In this document: positions 16,101-23,667 of the stretch, piece after piece | Layout of the letters: each line of letters opens with the position of its first letter | Numbering within the stretch: position 1 is the first letter of the stretch | Source of the DNA: an uncultured Caryophanales bacterium | Lineage (GTDB): Bacteria; Bacillota_I; Bacilli_A; RF39; UBA660 | Direction of reading: 5' to 3' | Assembly: GCA_946628005.1 (NCBI GenBank) | Contig: CAMOWA010000010.1 | Location: 1-46,512 of the forward strand | DNA length: 46,512 nt | Translations under genes and position numbers: made by a program | Notes under the pieces: generated by a model | Databases searched by the model: none | Told to the model about the DNA's origin: nothing | What the model saw: only the letters and a program-made list of their open reading frames with translations

Positions 16101-18085
16101 CTAGTAGAATTGGTGAAAAAGGATATCGTTGGATTATTGGATTTGAAGCAATTAATTATGAGTTTACTTTAACTGCTTCTAGATATTCTTCTTTAGGAAC
16201 ATATGAATTACAAATGATTCATTTTGCTGAAGGAGATACTAAATTTACTGTATTAGGATTTGATAGTAGTGGTTTAAAATCTGGTTTAAGCTTTGTTGAT
16301 TCAACTAGTGTTCCAAGAGTTGGTCGAACAGAAGAGGAAGCTAATAATATATTAGGTTTATCTATGAAATCTGAAACTCAGGAGTGGACAGGTTATGGTA
16401 CTACAAAATTACTAAGTACTGGTGGAGGAGATTTTACTGGAGATTCAGATTATCGTACTGATAGTAGGAAACTTCCTCCTTCTCTTATGTTTTATTTATA
16501 TCATGCTAAAAATATAACTAGAGTAGGACCAATGGGAACTGTTGTTGTGACTCTTCAAGCTGCTGTTCCAAAAAACGCTATTGAAGATGATATAAAGTTT
16601 ATTACAATAACGATTCATTTAACTGCTGTTAATGTTGATTCTGATAGTTATGACGCTTCAATTACTTATGATAAGAGATATGAAATGCCTTCTTCAACTT
16701 CTGTTAATATTACTAATAAGAGTCAATTTAGTGCTTATTATTCTTTGACAGCATGGAAAGATAAATTTGAGTCTATTTATGGAAAAAATAATGATTATGT
16801 ACATGTTTTAGTTTCAAATCATGTTTTACCTGTTAATACAATGATTACTATGTTAGATTATGGAGCAAATCCTAATCGACCGGAGTATTATTATTTTAAA
16901 GTTACAGATAGTATTTATCAGGATTCTTTAAATCAACTTTCTCAGTATAATGAAGTTACTTATAGGTTAAGCAATTTTATTAAAATGGATAGTACTAGTA
17001 CGGATAATACGTATGATGATGCTTCTAATAATTTAATTTATTATGATTCTGAGGCTGGTTTAGTTGATGAAGAGTTTATGTTTATTTTTGATTTTAAGGA
17101 ATGTGAAGTGGAAGGGAATCATTTAAATAATACTATGTTATTTGAACTTCGTAATTCAGAAGAGCGTACTATTTATAGTGTTTTTGGTATTCGTGAAGGA
17201 TTAATGGTTTACAATACATTTGAAAGTAGTAATGTGGTTTTAAATCAACAATTTAATAATATGGATTCTTATTTATATTATAATATTCCTGATGAGTTTT
17301 CTTATTCTACTCAGATTCAATATAATGAAACTGAAAATAGGGAATCTGTAATTGATACGAATTATGAGTCTAGTAAAATGGGTTTGAATGTTGTTTTATT
17401 CAATCATGAAGGAGAACAGGTTAGTTCAAGTCTGTTGGTTGGTACAAGTATTTATATAGGTAATCAGGAGTATTTTGCTGATGGAGATGGTGTTTTTAGA
17501 ATTAAACTTGCTAATAAGGTGTCTAATTTGAATCGAGTAGCTAAAATAGTTGTTAATAAAGATTTACCTGCTGGAAGTTATACTATTCGTTATACTTTAT
17601 TTGCTTCTGATGATGGTCTTCATAATTCATCAGTTGAAAATTCTGTTACTCGTGAATTTCCTGTTGTTGTTGTAAGTGCTGACAATTCTATTATGGTAGA
17701 TTGTGATGATGGTGTAAAATTAGTTGATGGAGCTACCTCATTAAATTATAATGGAGTTGATACAAATAAGTATACTGTTAAGTATCATTCTCAATTATCC
17801 AATCCTAATTTTAGGATAGAAATATTTAAAAGAGATACAACTACAATAGATTCTACACAGTTTTCTTCTGTTAGCTTTCAATCTTTATTTCAGAATTCTC
17901 TTCCTATTGTAAGTGGAAATGAAGTTTCTATTTCAATGGGGAATGATACTGAAAAAGAGTTTGAATTTAAATTACAAGATTCATTAATTAGTGGTACTTA
18001 TCGTATTGCTTTTAAACTATATGATAATGATCAACTTATTGATGAAGAATATAAGTATGTAATTGTACAGAAAAAAATAGAATAA
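10127..18085 (+). CDS. Giant secreted beta-solenoid protein with YGGGN repeats, 2,652 aa
   Basis: The start is placed at ATG 10127, eight bases after AGGAAG; an in-frame GTG at 10118 overlaps that ribosome site. An N-terminal hydrophobic segment (about residues 9-32) directs export or anchors it. Residues 55-200 resemble GLUG-type modules (GNGTEDNPYVI, then FKGNFNGDGFSLLNF). From about residue 770 there is a parallel beta-helix-like region, and at about 970-1730 at least 25 turns contain Y/F-G-G-G/S-N, spaced 25-40 residues apart. The last 900 residues form several beta domains. No sortase motif or C-terminal membrane helix is visible, so the N-terminal segment is the only anchor seen. It is probably a long surface filament, adhesin or fibre scaffold. 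The region is T/G-rich and shows DNA-level repetition but no frameshift. Confidence 0.8.
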   Translation: MISLVKQKKIYTFFIIALFLTVFSFGLYSFITGVISFGELEDKWDGESVATSFHSGNGTEDNPYVINDASEFIYFQSLIEGEHYKDYQDKFYILGKDIDFNNHEITPIGKIIDEEERYFKGNFNGDGFSLLNFKITSSTVIDKISYYSLFSIIENSTIQNIGLRDFNISSSMNNDDLSYLSILIGKDYSTIDEKSILKNIFIDGFTIDTNLFTNKDNKINLLGIFDYSEITNLTIFGEVKSEFNYQLGDFSTNSSISNIVDGVLYSDKVDLKINNYYVYKDNKFYLNDEEISYDSILSNLNENYGIVYYWDYIDNDFIIKKYEERKKVDVPISSKSFSFSIRSVGAINLHDSGTEGTSIYVNDLDKDYNYYMGLNYASSSDGSLPTRDNKNLYSTSNLAKVYIHYDSRDYSDDSIYGTVSLTESYTDYYYYKYYPIIDGYVTFDLIDNPWANRPNGLAFNGWVTDYQGAVVSLDNSYYVRQVRIPASSFISIEFKTSWIPATIVNGNSFSGLNSAGMELYEPIVNVDYGDVSEYYVLRTQQAYTNYPTGRPIYNLNGNQINNRRCTNFFGCQYLIQSDSSVAEDGVSYYRLTFANGNYSYATSVEEVEPTITTTAPFDEGELVAGNFEQVIISNGSSIDGYYDEDGNILSGSCTRGPCTVYKYLQFYDELGNVNIVDLSKNYYYLVTRDTNIMVLTGNISGLTVSKPVTVTGINNGVDYGGSITISRSSIVLNSDCRIEQLYIDSSSYSSASLTTNSYYIGYNLIVANYHNLKIGRGIEVANNRKISGIFGGTALRNGPTYGSASNPYHYSLIVESGFYNNIYFSESFYGAGTMYLYGLCTLGNDLDRVSGNNDNLDVYYSFQGNAGSSLTMRGQNDIDRIYDIFVKSGKFGSSKSDLYTGIYVGGRGGNIYGNRAITIEGGYVYTIIGGLGSISSQQDLNSVYIYMKAGSVDAIFGGSGSAATYGNRIISVTGGTVNYSIFGGSNGSTINESSSDTGILYGDSYIYVGGNSIIGVESGTLFGANSGSVFGAGAGNDNKDGLGSVDNSNIVIGLDTTINGSVYGGGNYGSVGAQSTSSTSTTNIKVLGGTIKESIYGGGNNNGSGNSNSVTSTINIEFDGGTVNNSIYGGSRTNGTIYGTVNLSVNGGKVLKDVYGGGEGGYTSSSSSGTYVRDDVNVVINDGTIDGSVYGGSAFGTVNAVNENTSSSTHTTNVSVHGGVVKKNVFGGGKGDEDYTPKVVGDITVLVDGGNVGSVFGGFDASGKPSNGDVVYLNGGTIGNAYGGGNNANQDVTDIRLQGSTITENLYGGSNLLGTVTSSNVTVTSGSVKDVFGGNNMDGLTITSHVNINGSTITGNVYGGGNQADTTTTNVTINSGTLNDVYGGGYSAGVQDETNITILNGTMGNVFGGSNTLGDVGDTNITINSTNPSKSISAVYGGNNLGGTTSTSDIDITAGVIGNVYGGGNKVGLTTSDITAVGGKIDSIFGGSNQAGDVTTSNVVVGGDSSSVEVGSVYGGNNEGGVTDTTHVTIHSGTIQNVYGGGNEADVNSTTVIVNNGNIIDVYGGGNAASVLGSTSLDINGGIISNNVYGGGNEGIVSESTNVTITNANIQGNAFAGGNGSTAVVYKNSTITIDGTTIIGTDSSTAPDDGCVFGSGNAASTGLETENNSIATVNIVGGIIHGNVYGGPKMAVVYGTTETNIGSATVNNSSLNESDIHIYGTVFGGGESNASGSETYDWTFISVTEGINVHIDGTNYISHNHDFIINGSIFGSGNASSSSGTSNIYVKNLGSKELPNQAISIQRANYLEIDSSVMELAGTTDRTNEYSDILYSFNMIDKMVIKNGTTLLLKHNANMLKELYSGVDSGGELVPAVVDIDDENKTVTKNVDNRIYMIPGQNLNVTINQSATAYGKVTGMTFFGMYNSFEGGGYRYGLYDDSIQYGDSGNASLAIVGGSYVMGLRHENHDITKDGFYSNFLDEDTHDEITTAYIDPSRIGEKGYRWIIGFEAINYEFTLTASRYSSLGTYELQMIHFAEGDTKFTVLGFDSSGLKSGLSFVDSTSVPRVGRTEEEANNILGLSMKSETQEWTGYGTTKLLSTGGGDFTGDSDYRTDSRKLPPSLMFYLYHAKNITRVGPMGTVVVTLQAAVPKNAIEDDIKFITITIHLTAVNVDSDSYDASITYDKRYEMPSSTSVNITNKSQFSAYYSLTAWKDKFESIYGKNNDYVHVLVSNHVLPVNTMITMLDYGANPNRPEYYYFKVTDSIYQDSLNQLSQYNEVTYRLSNFIKMDSTSTDNTYDDASNNLIYYDSEAGLVDEEFMFIFDFKECEVEGNHLNNTMLFELRNSEERTIYSVFGIREGLMVYNTFESSNVVLNQQFNNMDSYLYYNIPDEFSYSTQIQYNETENRESVIDTNYESSKMGLNVVLFNHEGEQVSSSLLVGTSIYIGNQEYFADGDGVFRIKLANKVSNLNRVAKIVVNKDLPAGSYTIRYTLFASDDGLHNSSVENSVTREFPVVVVSADNSIMVDCDDGVKLVDGATSLNYNGVDTNKYTVKYHSQLSNPNFRIEIFKRDTTTIDSTQFSSVSFQSLFQNSLPIVSGNEVSISMGNDTEKEFEFKLQDSLISGTYRIAFKLYDNDQLIDEEYKYVIVQKKIE
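13045..15310 (+). repeat. Coding repeats: YGGGN solenoid turns
   Basis: This part of the giant gene encodes successive turns ending in motifs such as SVYGGGNYG, NVYGGGNQAD, DVYGGGYSAG, NVFGGSNTLG and AVYGGNNLGG. At the DNA level GTATATGGTGGTGGTAAT-like words recur every 75-120 bases. Copies have diverged, so this is an old protein repeat with some local homogenisation, not a fresh tandem duplication. The boundaries are approximate. Confidence 0.85.
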
Positions 18086-18135
18086 TAATTTGAATTTATA
18101 AAAATATTATGTTATTATTAGGATGGTGATAGTAG

Positions 18136-18768
18136 ATGAAGAATGTTTTAAGGTGGATTTGGTCAGTATTAGAGGTTTTTATTGTTATTTATGTTATTTT
18201 AATTACTTCTTTAATTTTGAATAAAAATAAATATGGTTATACTGAGTTTTTTGGATGTACTCTTCATAATGTTAATTTAATTGATGAGAATAATATTAAA
18301 AATGCTCATAAGGGAGAATTATTAGTCGTTAAAAAAAGTAATGATATTGAGGTTGGAGATTTAATATATTATTATGTTGCTTATAATGATAGTTATCTTA
18401 TTAGAAGTGATTATGTTACTAAGATTGTTCGTGATGATTTGAGTGCTTTGTATACGGTTCATAGAGGAAATGATGACTTTAGTATAGCAAGTGAAAGAGT
18501 TCTTGGAAAATATGCTAATTTGTATCCAACAATAGGTGGTATTTTAGAAGTTGTTGAAAGTCGAATTGGTTTCTTATTTTTAGTTTTACTTCCAATTATG
18601 ATTGTGTTTATCTATCAAGTATATGAGTTTATTGTTGTTTTACATTATGAAGATGTTACGGAAGATGATGATAGTGACAATGATAAAGATAACAAAAAAA
18701 CTACTAAGCTTGAGAAGACTAAAAGTGATAAATTTAAGTTTTCTGATAATGACGTTGAAATTTTGTAA
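18136..18768 (+). CDS. Signal-peptidase-like protein lacking catalytic residues, 210 aa
   Basis: The layout copies SipW: a first membrane helix (about 9-28), a beta domain of about 100 residues with the family segments GELLVVKKSNDIEVGDLIYYY and RVLGKYANLYPTIGG, and a second membrane helix (about 145-170) with a charged tail. However, the serine motif (TGSM in its neighbours) is replaced by FGCTLHNVN (residues 39-47) with no Ser, and the ITHR histidine motif is replaced by LIRSDYVTKI. The late HRGNDD keeps acidic residues. It should therefore be inactive as a peptidase by the known mechanism and may act as a regulator or substrate-holding partner. It lies 50 bases after the giant gene, with an AGGATGGTG ribosome site. 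Confidence 0.75.
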   Translation: MKNVLRWIWSVLEVFIVIYVILITSLILNKNKYGYTEFFGCTLHNVNLIDENNIKNAHKGELLVVKKSNDIEVGDLIYYYVAYNDSYLIRSDYVTKIVRDDLSALYTVHRGNDDFSIASERVLGKYANLYPTIGGILEVVESRIGFLFLVLLPIMIVFIYQVYEFIVVLHYEDVTEDDDSDNDKDNKKTTKLEKTKSDKFKFSDNDVEIL

Positions 18769-18797
18769 AAGGGTTATTTAAAATAACTCTTTTTTTT
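18769..18797 (+). terminator. Rho-independent terminator
   Basis: GGGTTATT pairs with AATAACTC (one G-U pair), followed by eight T, right after the stop of the pseudo-peptidase gene. It ends the 8694-18768 unit. Confidence 0.8.
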
Positions 18798-18805
18798 GTT
18801 ATAAT
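18798..18805 (+). promoter_or_regulatory. Extended -10 promoter for TasA-like gene trio
   Basis: TGTTATAAT (18797-18805) is a perfect extended -10 element, immediately after the terminator and about 20 bases before the next start codon. It would drive the three small surface-protein genes 18827-21003. Confidence 0.6.
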
Positions 18806-18826
18806 GAGTAAAGATAGGTGAGTTTA

Positions 18827-19435
18827 ATGAATAAGAAGATTGCTATTATGTTTTTATTATTAACAATTGGATGTTTTTTTTATTTAAGTTCTAAGAGTAC
18901 ATATACTTCTTATGAGTCTAATACTACTGGTAAGGTAAAAGCAAATACTGCAGGTATACACTTATCTATAAATGGGTTTAATGTAATGAATAGTGGAGGG
19001 GTATTGGATAATCGTATTATTTTGGAAAATACTACTTGGGAGTCTACTCACACACGTGAGAAAAAAATATCTCCTGGTTCTAGTGGAACAATTGATTTAG
19101 AAGTTGATCCTACTTCAAGTGATGTAGCAATTCTTTATGAGTTTCGATTTGTTGATAAAGTTATAGATGAAGAGAAACTATTAAATTTTGGAACTATTGT
19201 ATCTGATGATACATCATTTGTTAAAACAGGTGTAGATACTTATACAGGTGTGTTTACTTTAGATGATATTAATGATGGGAAAAAAACAAATATTCATGTT
19301 GATTTTTATTTTGATTATTTAAATGATATTGAAGGAATTACAGAAGATAATCAAGAATTTGATGATTTATTTGAGATTCATTTTCATGCTATACAATATA
19401 GAGGAGAAGAAATAGTACCATATTCTGGAGGATGA
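18827..19435 (+). CDS. TasA-like secreted protein, 202 aa
   Basis: The start is ATG 18827 after AGGTGAG; an in-frame GTG nine bases earlier overlaps the ribosome site. A short signal-type N-terminus (MNKKIAIMFLLLTIGCFFYL) is followed by SKSTYTSYESNTTGKVKANT, resembling the region after the cut in SipW substrates. The roughly 170-residue domain has the TasA/camelysin pattern: a first strand around GIHLSINGF, the turn motif KISPGSSGTIDLEVDPTSSD (compare xxPGxxGxxxLxVxN in the family), then paired strands (IHVDFYFDYL; FEIHFHAIQYR). It is probably a minor fibre subunit or anchor. Four bases separate it from the next gene. Confidence 0.7.
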   Translation: MNKKIAIMFLLLTIGCFFYLSSKSTYTSYESNTTGKVKANTAGIHLSINGFNVMNSGGVLDNRIILENTTWESTHTREKKISPGSSGTIDLEVDPTSSDVAILYEFRFVDKVIDEEKLLNFGTIVSDDTSFVKTGVDTYTGVFTLDDINDGKKTNIHVDFYFDYLNDIEGITEDNQEFDDLFEIHFHAIQYRGEEIVPYSGG

Positions 19436-19439
19436 TTTT

Positions 19440-20054
19440 ATGATAAATTCTTTTCGTGATAAAATCTTATCTATTCGATATTTTAAGGAAAAGACAAAAT
19501 TAATTCTATTTTTATTGGGTTTAATACTTATTTTGTTTTTTGCTCGTTATTTGTTTGGACTTGCTTATTCTAGGTATGAAGTTCGGGCAAAGATTAATGC
19601 TAACATAGATAAGGCTTTATATATTTTTGAAGATGAAAAGATAAGTTTTAATTTGGATCCTAATGGAATTATTCCTAGAGACGATCCATATACTTATAAA
19701 TTTAGTGTTTCTAATTTTAATGCTTCTAAAGAGAGTGATGTTGATATTTCTTATAAGGTATCTATTCGTACTACAACTAATTTACCAATACAGCTTAAAC
19801 TTTATCGTAATGAATTATATGACAGTGAAACTTCAGTTAATCTTTTAAATGGTAGTTCCGTTGTTCAAGATGAGGATAGTGCTTGGTATCGTGTTTATAA
19901 TGTCACTGATGAGTTTGAGTTTCTTTATACGTCTAAAAGTACAGATGTTTTTACTTTAGTTATTAATTTTCCTTCTGTTTATTCTGAAAACCCAATTTAT
20001 GCTGATTATATTGAAAATATTGAAGTTACTTTAGAGTCTAAACAAATAATATAA
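19440..20054 (+). CDS. TasA-like membrane-anchored protein, 204 aa
   Basis: A basic N-terminus and hydrophobic segment (about residues 20-43, LILFLLGLILILFFARYLFG) are followed by LAYSRYEVRAKINANIDKAL, matching the SxY...V.A.v.a.iA..l start of mature camelysin-like domains. Beta strands with SNFNASKESDVDISYKVSIR fit the family turn between strands. There is no clear cleavage motif. GGAGG is placed well before the ATG, overlapping the previous gene's end. It is the second gene of the 18827-21003 trio. I infer a structural surface subunit. Confidence 0.65.
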   Translation: MINSFRDKILSIRYFKEKTKLILFLLGLILILFFARYLFGLAYSRYEVRAKINANIDKALYIFEDEKISFNLDPNGIIPRDDPYTYKFSVSNFNASKESDVDISYKVSIRTTTNLPIQLKLYRNELYDSETSVNLLNGSSVVQDEDSAWYRVYNVTDEFEFLYTSKSTDVFTLVINFPSVYSENPIYADYIENIEVTLESKQII

Positions 20055-20070
20055 TATTGGAGGTAATATT

Positions 20071-21003
20071 TTGAAATATATACGTGAACATAAAAAAATT
20101 AGTATTTGTATCTTAATTGTTCTTATTATATTTTTAACAATTACTGTTACTTTTGGTAGATATATTAAAAATATTGTAAATAATTTTATTTTAGAAACAA
20201 AGGCTTTTTATTTTAATAGTAGTATATTGTCTATAAATGGTAAAAATTATTCTATTGTTAATTGGGATGGTGTTAACTCTTATAGTTTGAACATTGATTT
20301 AAATAATAGAAAAAATGATGAGAGATATACTAAAACGGATATTGTATATTCTATTAATGTTGATTGTCCAAATACTGTTCAATGCAGTTTAAATAAAAGT
20401 TCTGGTACGATTCATCCAGAGGATGAATCAGATAGTTATGTTATTACGGTTAGTCCAAAACAAAATTTTTATGAGGGGGATAGTGTTGTTGTAAAAACTG
20501 AAGTAGAATCTTCTTTACCATATCGTAAAAAGATGAGTGCATCTTATACTATTGGGGTTGAAAAAAGTGATTTTTCTTATGATATTGTGGATAGTGTAAA
20601 TTCTAAGTTTTTAACAATTAATTTTACTAATTCTATTACTTATTATCAAGTGAGTGAAGCTTTTGGTTCTTATTCTGTTGGAGATCAAATTGGTTTAGAT
20701 GATTATAGTTCTTTACAAGATAGTGAAAAAGATAAGTGCTTTTCAGCTATTATAACAGTTGAGTATGATCCAAATAAATTATTAGTTGATATGACTAACG
20801 ATTTATATTTGAATCGTTTAAGTACGAATTATCATGAAGAGATTATTAATGGATATTCTTATGTTTCTAAGTTTAGTTTTAAGGTACCTGCTAGTTCTAA
20901 TAGTTCTATTATTTTTTATAAAGACGATATTACTAAAAATTATACATATCCTATTGTAAATAATGATTCTATTATTGATGTTTCTGTTGTAAAAGCAAAT
21001 TAA
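20071..21003 (+). CDS. TasA-like/surface protein with TTG start, 310 aa
   Basis: A textbook GGAGGT lies nine bases before TTG at 20071, so TTG is the start. An N-terminal hydrophobic helix (about residues 10-28) is followed by TFGRYIKNIVNNFILETKAF, again matching the opening of TasA-like domains. Two beta-rich domains follow, the first ending near residue 165 with a DNA-encoded pair of cysteines (CPNTVQC) that could form a disulfide. The last third (SYVSKFSFKVPASSNSSIIFY) has no match I recognise. It closes the trio; the next gene has its own -10 box. Confidence 0.6.
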   Translation: MKYIREHKKISICILIVLIIFLTITVTFGRYIKNIVNNFILETKAFYFNSSILSINGKNYSIVNWDGVNSYSLNIDLNNRKNDERYTKTDIVYSINVDCPNTVQCSLNKSSGTIHPEDESDSYVITVSPKQNFYEGDSVVVKTEVESSLPYRKKMSASYTIGVEKSDFSYDIVDSVNSKFLTINFTNSITYYQVSEAFGSYSVGDQIGLDDYSSLQDSEKDKCFSAIITVEYDPNKLLVDMTNDLYLNRLSTNYHEEIINGYSYVSKFSFKVPASSNSSIIFYKDDITKNYTYPIVNNDSIIDVSVVKAN

Positions 21004-21029
21004 TCATATATTTTCTATTTTATTTATGT

Positions 21030-21035
21030 TATAAT
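21030..21035 (+). promoter_or_regulatory. Extended -10 box for the AAA+/DUF2357 operon
   Basis: TATGTTATAAT contains TG one base before TATAAT. It lies 26 bases before the TTG start at 21061 and would drive the genes 21061-26164. No clear terminator is seen between 21003 and this box. Confidence 0.55.
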
Positions 21036-21060
21036 TTATATGTTAAGGTAGGTGATTTAA

Positions 21061-22113
21061 TTGAAAAATTTCATTAATGTTTATATGGATTATAAAGTTA
21101 ATTGCCTAATTCGTATTGGTATTTTCTTCTTGAAAAAAGATAATTCTTTTATAAAAAGAGTATTTAGAGGATATTTTTATACTTACATAGATAATTATTA
21201 TTATAAGATTTTTAATACTATTGATGGGGAAAAGTTTACTTTAAAAAATTTAAAATTAGAATTTGATGGTATTATGTTAGAAATGTTAGATGATTATAAA
21301 GAATATGAATTAATTGATGATAATCGTACTTATCAAGAAAATTGTAATTTAATTCGAAAACTAAATAGTTTTTGTTATGAGATTGTTCGCTTAGATTTAT
21401 TAAAATATTCTTCTAAAGGAGATATTGCTAGAGAAGTAGAAGATTTTGTTCATAATAATAGAGTATTATCTTCTTATGTTACAGGTTCTCTTTCTGAGTT
21501 GATTTCTATTGTTCGAGAAAAATATACTAATTATAATAAACTATTAGAATTTGATGATCAGTATTTTAATTTAGATAAGAAGAAATTTGAGAATGATTCT
21601 AATATTCTATTTTGGGAGTTGGTTCCTAATATTAAAGTGTTAGATATTTATAGAGATAGTCTAGTTAAAAAAGTTTTTCAAGAAAATAAATTATTAAAAT
21701 TGAAGATGAAATGTCTTATTGAGAAAATAAGTATTTATTTGTTAAAAAGTGTTTTAAATAGAGAAGATATTAATCCTATTATTATAAAATTGAATTCTAA
21801 TTTTATTAGTAGAGGTACTATTAATGAAGATTTATTAGATTTAATGGATAATCCTTTATTTCAAAAATATGTTATTTTGGGAGTGGATTACTCTATTTAT
21901 CAGAGTCAAAGAAGTGCATTTTTAGCGGATTATCAATTTGCTTGTATTCAAGATTTTACTCATATTAATGATGTTTATCAAAAAACAGATTCTATTTATA
22001 AAGAAGGAGTCTTTAATTATTTAATAGTTGAGGATTGTAAGTATCGTGATAGAGATTATTTCTTGGATTATAATAGTGATGTTTTAAAGATCTTATTATT
22101 TGAGGAGGATTAG
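21061..22113 (+). CDS. Cytoplasmic helical protein, 350 aa, unknown
   Basis: TTG start after AAGGTAGGTGA; no signal peptide. The protein is helical and charged (NVYMDYKVNCLIRIGIFFLK at the start; LIEKISIYLLKSVLNREDIN near the middle) and ends DVLKILLFEED. The stop overlaps the ribosome site of the AAA+ gene (GAGGAGG), so translation is coupled and a physical partnership with the ATPase is plausible. I do not recognise the family. It resembles in character, but not in any clear sequence stretch, the 536-aa protein at 6980. Confidence 0.6.
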   Translation: MKNFINVYMDYKVNCLIRIGIFFLKKDNSFIKRVFRGYFYTYIDNYYYKIFNTIDGEKFTLKNLKLEFDGIMLEMLDDYKEYELIDDNRTYQENCNLIRKLNSFCYEIVRLDLLKYSSKGDIAREVEDFVHNNRVLSSYVTGSLSELISIVREKYTNYNKLLEFDDQYFNLDKKKFENDSNILFWELVPNIKVLDIYRDSLVKKVFQENKLLKLKMKCLIEKISIYLLKSVLNREDINPIIIKLNSNFISRGTINEDLLDLMDNPLFQKYVILGVDYSIYQSQRSAFLADYQFACIQDFTHINDVYQKTDSIYKEGVFNYLIVEDCKYRDRDYFLDYNSDVLKILLFEED

Positions 22114-22114
22114 T

Positions 22115-23656
22115 ATGAATACTTATATTCGATTTTTATTTGAGTTTATGTCCGTATTTTTTAAAGGAATTGGTATGATTGTAGGTGGTTTCTTTAAAGG
22201 TATTATTCAAATGTTTAGTATTCAGGATTATTTATATGTAATTGAATTTTATAGAAAAGATTTTAAAGTTGCTGAATGGATACTAGTAGTTGTTGCTGTT
22301 ATAGTGATGCTTATTATGTTATCTTTGATTGTTTTATTAATTGTTCTTTTTATACGTAAGTATTTTAAATTTCGTAAGACATTAGTTGAACAAGAATCTA
22401 TGTTAAAAGAAATTGGAGAATTAAATAGAGAAGTAGCAACTCTTGTTGAAGAAAAAGAAAAAATTCTAGCTATGAAAGTTTCTCAACTTGGTTTAAAACC
22501 GGGAGAAGAAGCTACTATTACTAGTGAAGAAGATGTTAATACTGGAGAATCTGATAATTTAGATGGAGATTTAGATAGTTATCGATTTAGTAAATTACAC
22601 GCTATTGATTTAGAATATCGTGATTATAAAGTTCAACAATATGGAAATACTTTTACTTTAGAAGAGTTAGTTGAATTGTTTCGTAATTTTGCAGCTTCTA
22701 AGTTAAAACTTTATTATACATCAAATATGATACGTTTATTTATATCTGGTTTATCAGCAACTAAATTAGTTATTTTACAGGGTATTTCTGGTACTGGTAA
22801 AACTTCTCTTGCTTATGCATGGGGAAAATTTATTAAAAATGATGCTATTATAGCTTCTGTACAACCTTCATGGAGAGATCGTACTGAATTATTTGGTTAT
22901 TTTAATGAGTTTACTAAGAAGTTTAATGAAACAGAAGTATTAAAGGGGCTATATGTAGCTGGATATACAGATGATGTTTATGTTACTGTTTTGGATGAAA
23001 TGAACATTGCTCGTGTTGAGTATTATTTTGCTGAAATGTTATCTATTTTGGAAATGCCTTCTCGTGATGAATGGATTATTGAACTTGTTCCAAGTGTTTG
23101 GGATAATGATCCTAAAATGTTAAAAGGTGGAAAATTACAAATACCTGGTAATATGTGGTATATTGGTACAATTAATAATGATGATTCAACTTTTGCTGTT
23201 ACGGATAAAGTTTATGACCGTGCTATGCCTATAGATATTAATGATAAAGGACAAGTGTTTGAACCAATTGATACGGATAGTATGAATATTAATAGTTCTT
23301 ATTTAGAAGGATTGTTTGCAGATGCTAAAGCTAAATATCCTTTAACTAGTGAAATGGAGAAAAAAATAAATGATATGGATGACTATGTTATAAAACATTT
23401 TCGTATAGCTTTTGGTAACCGTATTGTTAAACAGATGAAAGATTTTGTTGCTACTTATGTTGCTTGTGGTGGTACAGAAGTAGATGGAGTGGATTATTAT
23501 ATTGCTCGTAAGATTTTACGTAAATTTGAACAATTAAACTTAGCATATATACGTGATGAAATTGATCCTTTTATTGATTTTTTAGATAAAAGTTTTGGAA
23601 AAGAACATTTTAATGAATGTAAAGATTATTTATTAAGACTTAAGAAGATGGTTTAA
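22115..23656 (+). CDS. Membrane-anchored McrB/MoxR-like AAA+ ATPase, 513 aa
   Basis: The start is ATG 22115 after GAGGAGG, one base past the previous stop. Residues 54-84 form a strong membrane helix, followed by a coiled coil (about 88-120) and a linker. The AAA+ module spans about 200-420: Walker A GISGTGKTS (223-231), Walker B VTVLDEMNIARVEYYF (290-305), sensor I in YIGTINNDDSTF (349-360), and a candidate arginine finger in DKVYDRAMP (Arg369). The LDEMN Walker B and TxNxDD sensor are typical of McrB-like AAA_5 proteins. Unlike McrB there is no DNA-recognition domain at the N-terminus. Its partner is the DUF2357 gene 11 bases downstream. By inference it works at the membrane on the surface-fibre system, remodelling or powering something, rather than cutting DNA. 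Confidence 0.85.
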   Translation: MNTYIRFLFEFMSVFFKGIGMIVGGFFKGIIQMFSIQDYLYVIEFYRKDFKVAEWILVVVAVIVMLIMLSLIVLLIVLFIRKYFKFRKTLVEQESMLKEIGELNREVATLVEEKEKILAMKVSQLGLKPGEEATITSEEDVNTGESDNLDGDLDSYRFSKLHAIDLEYRDYKVQQYGNTFTLEELVELFRNFAASKLKLYYTSNMIRLFISGLSATKLVILQGISGTGKTSLAYAWGKFIKNDAIIASVQPSWRDRTELFGYFNEFTKKFNETEVLKGLYVAGYTDDVYVTVLDEMNIARVEYYFAEMLSILEMPSRDEWIIELVPSVWDNDPKMLKGGKLQIPGNMWYIGTINNDDSTFAVTDKVYDRAMPIDINDKGQVFEPIDTDSMNINSSYLEGLFADAKAKYPLTSEMEKKINDMDDYVIKHFRIAFGNRIVKQMKDFVATYVACGGTEVDGVDYYIARKILRKFEQLNLAYIRDEIDPFIDFLDKSFGKEHFNECKDYLLRLKKMV

Positions 23657-23667
23657 TAGGGGGATTT

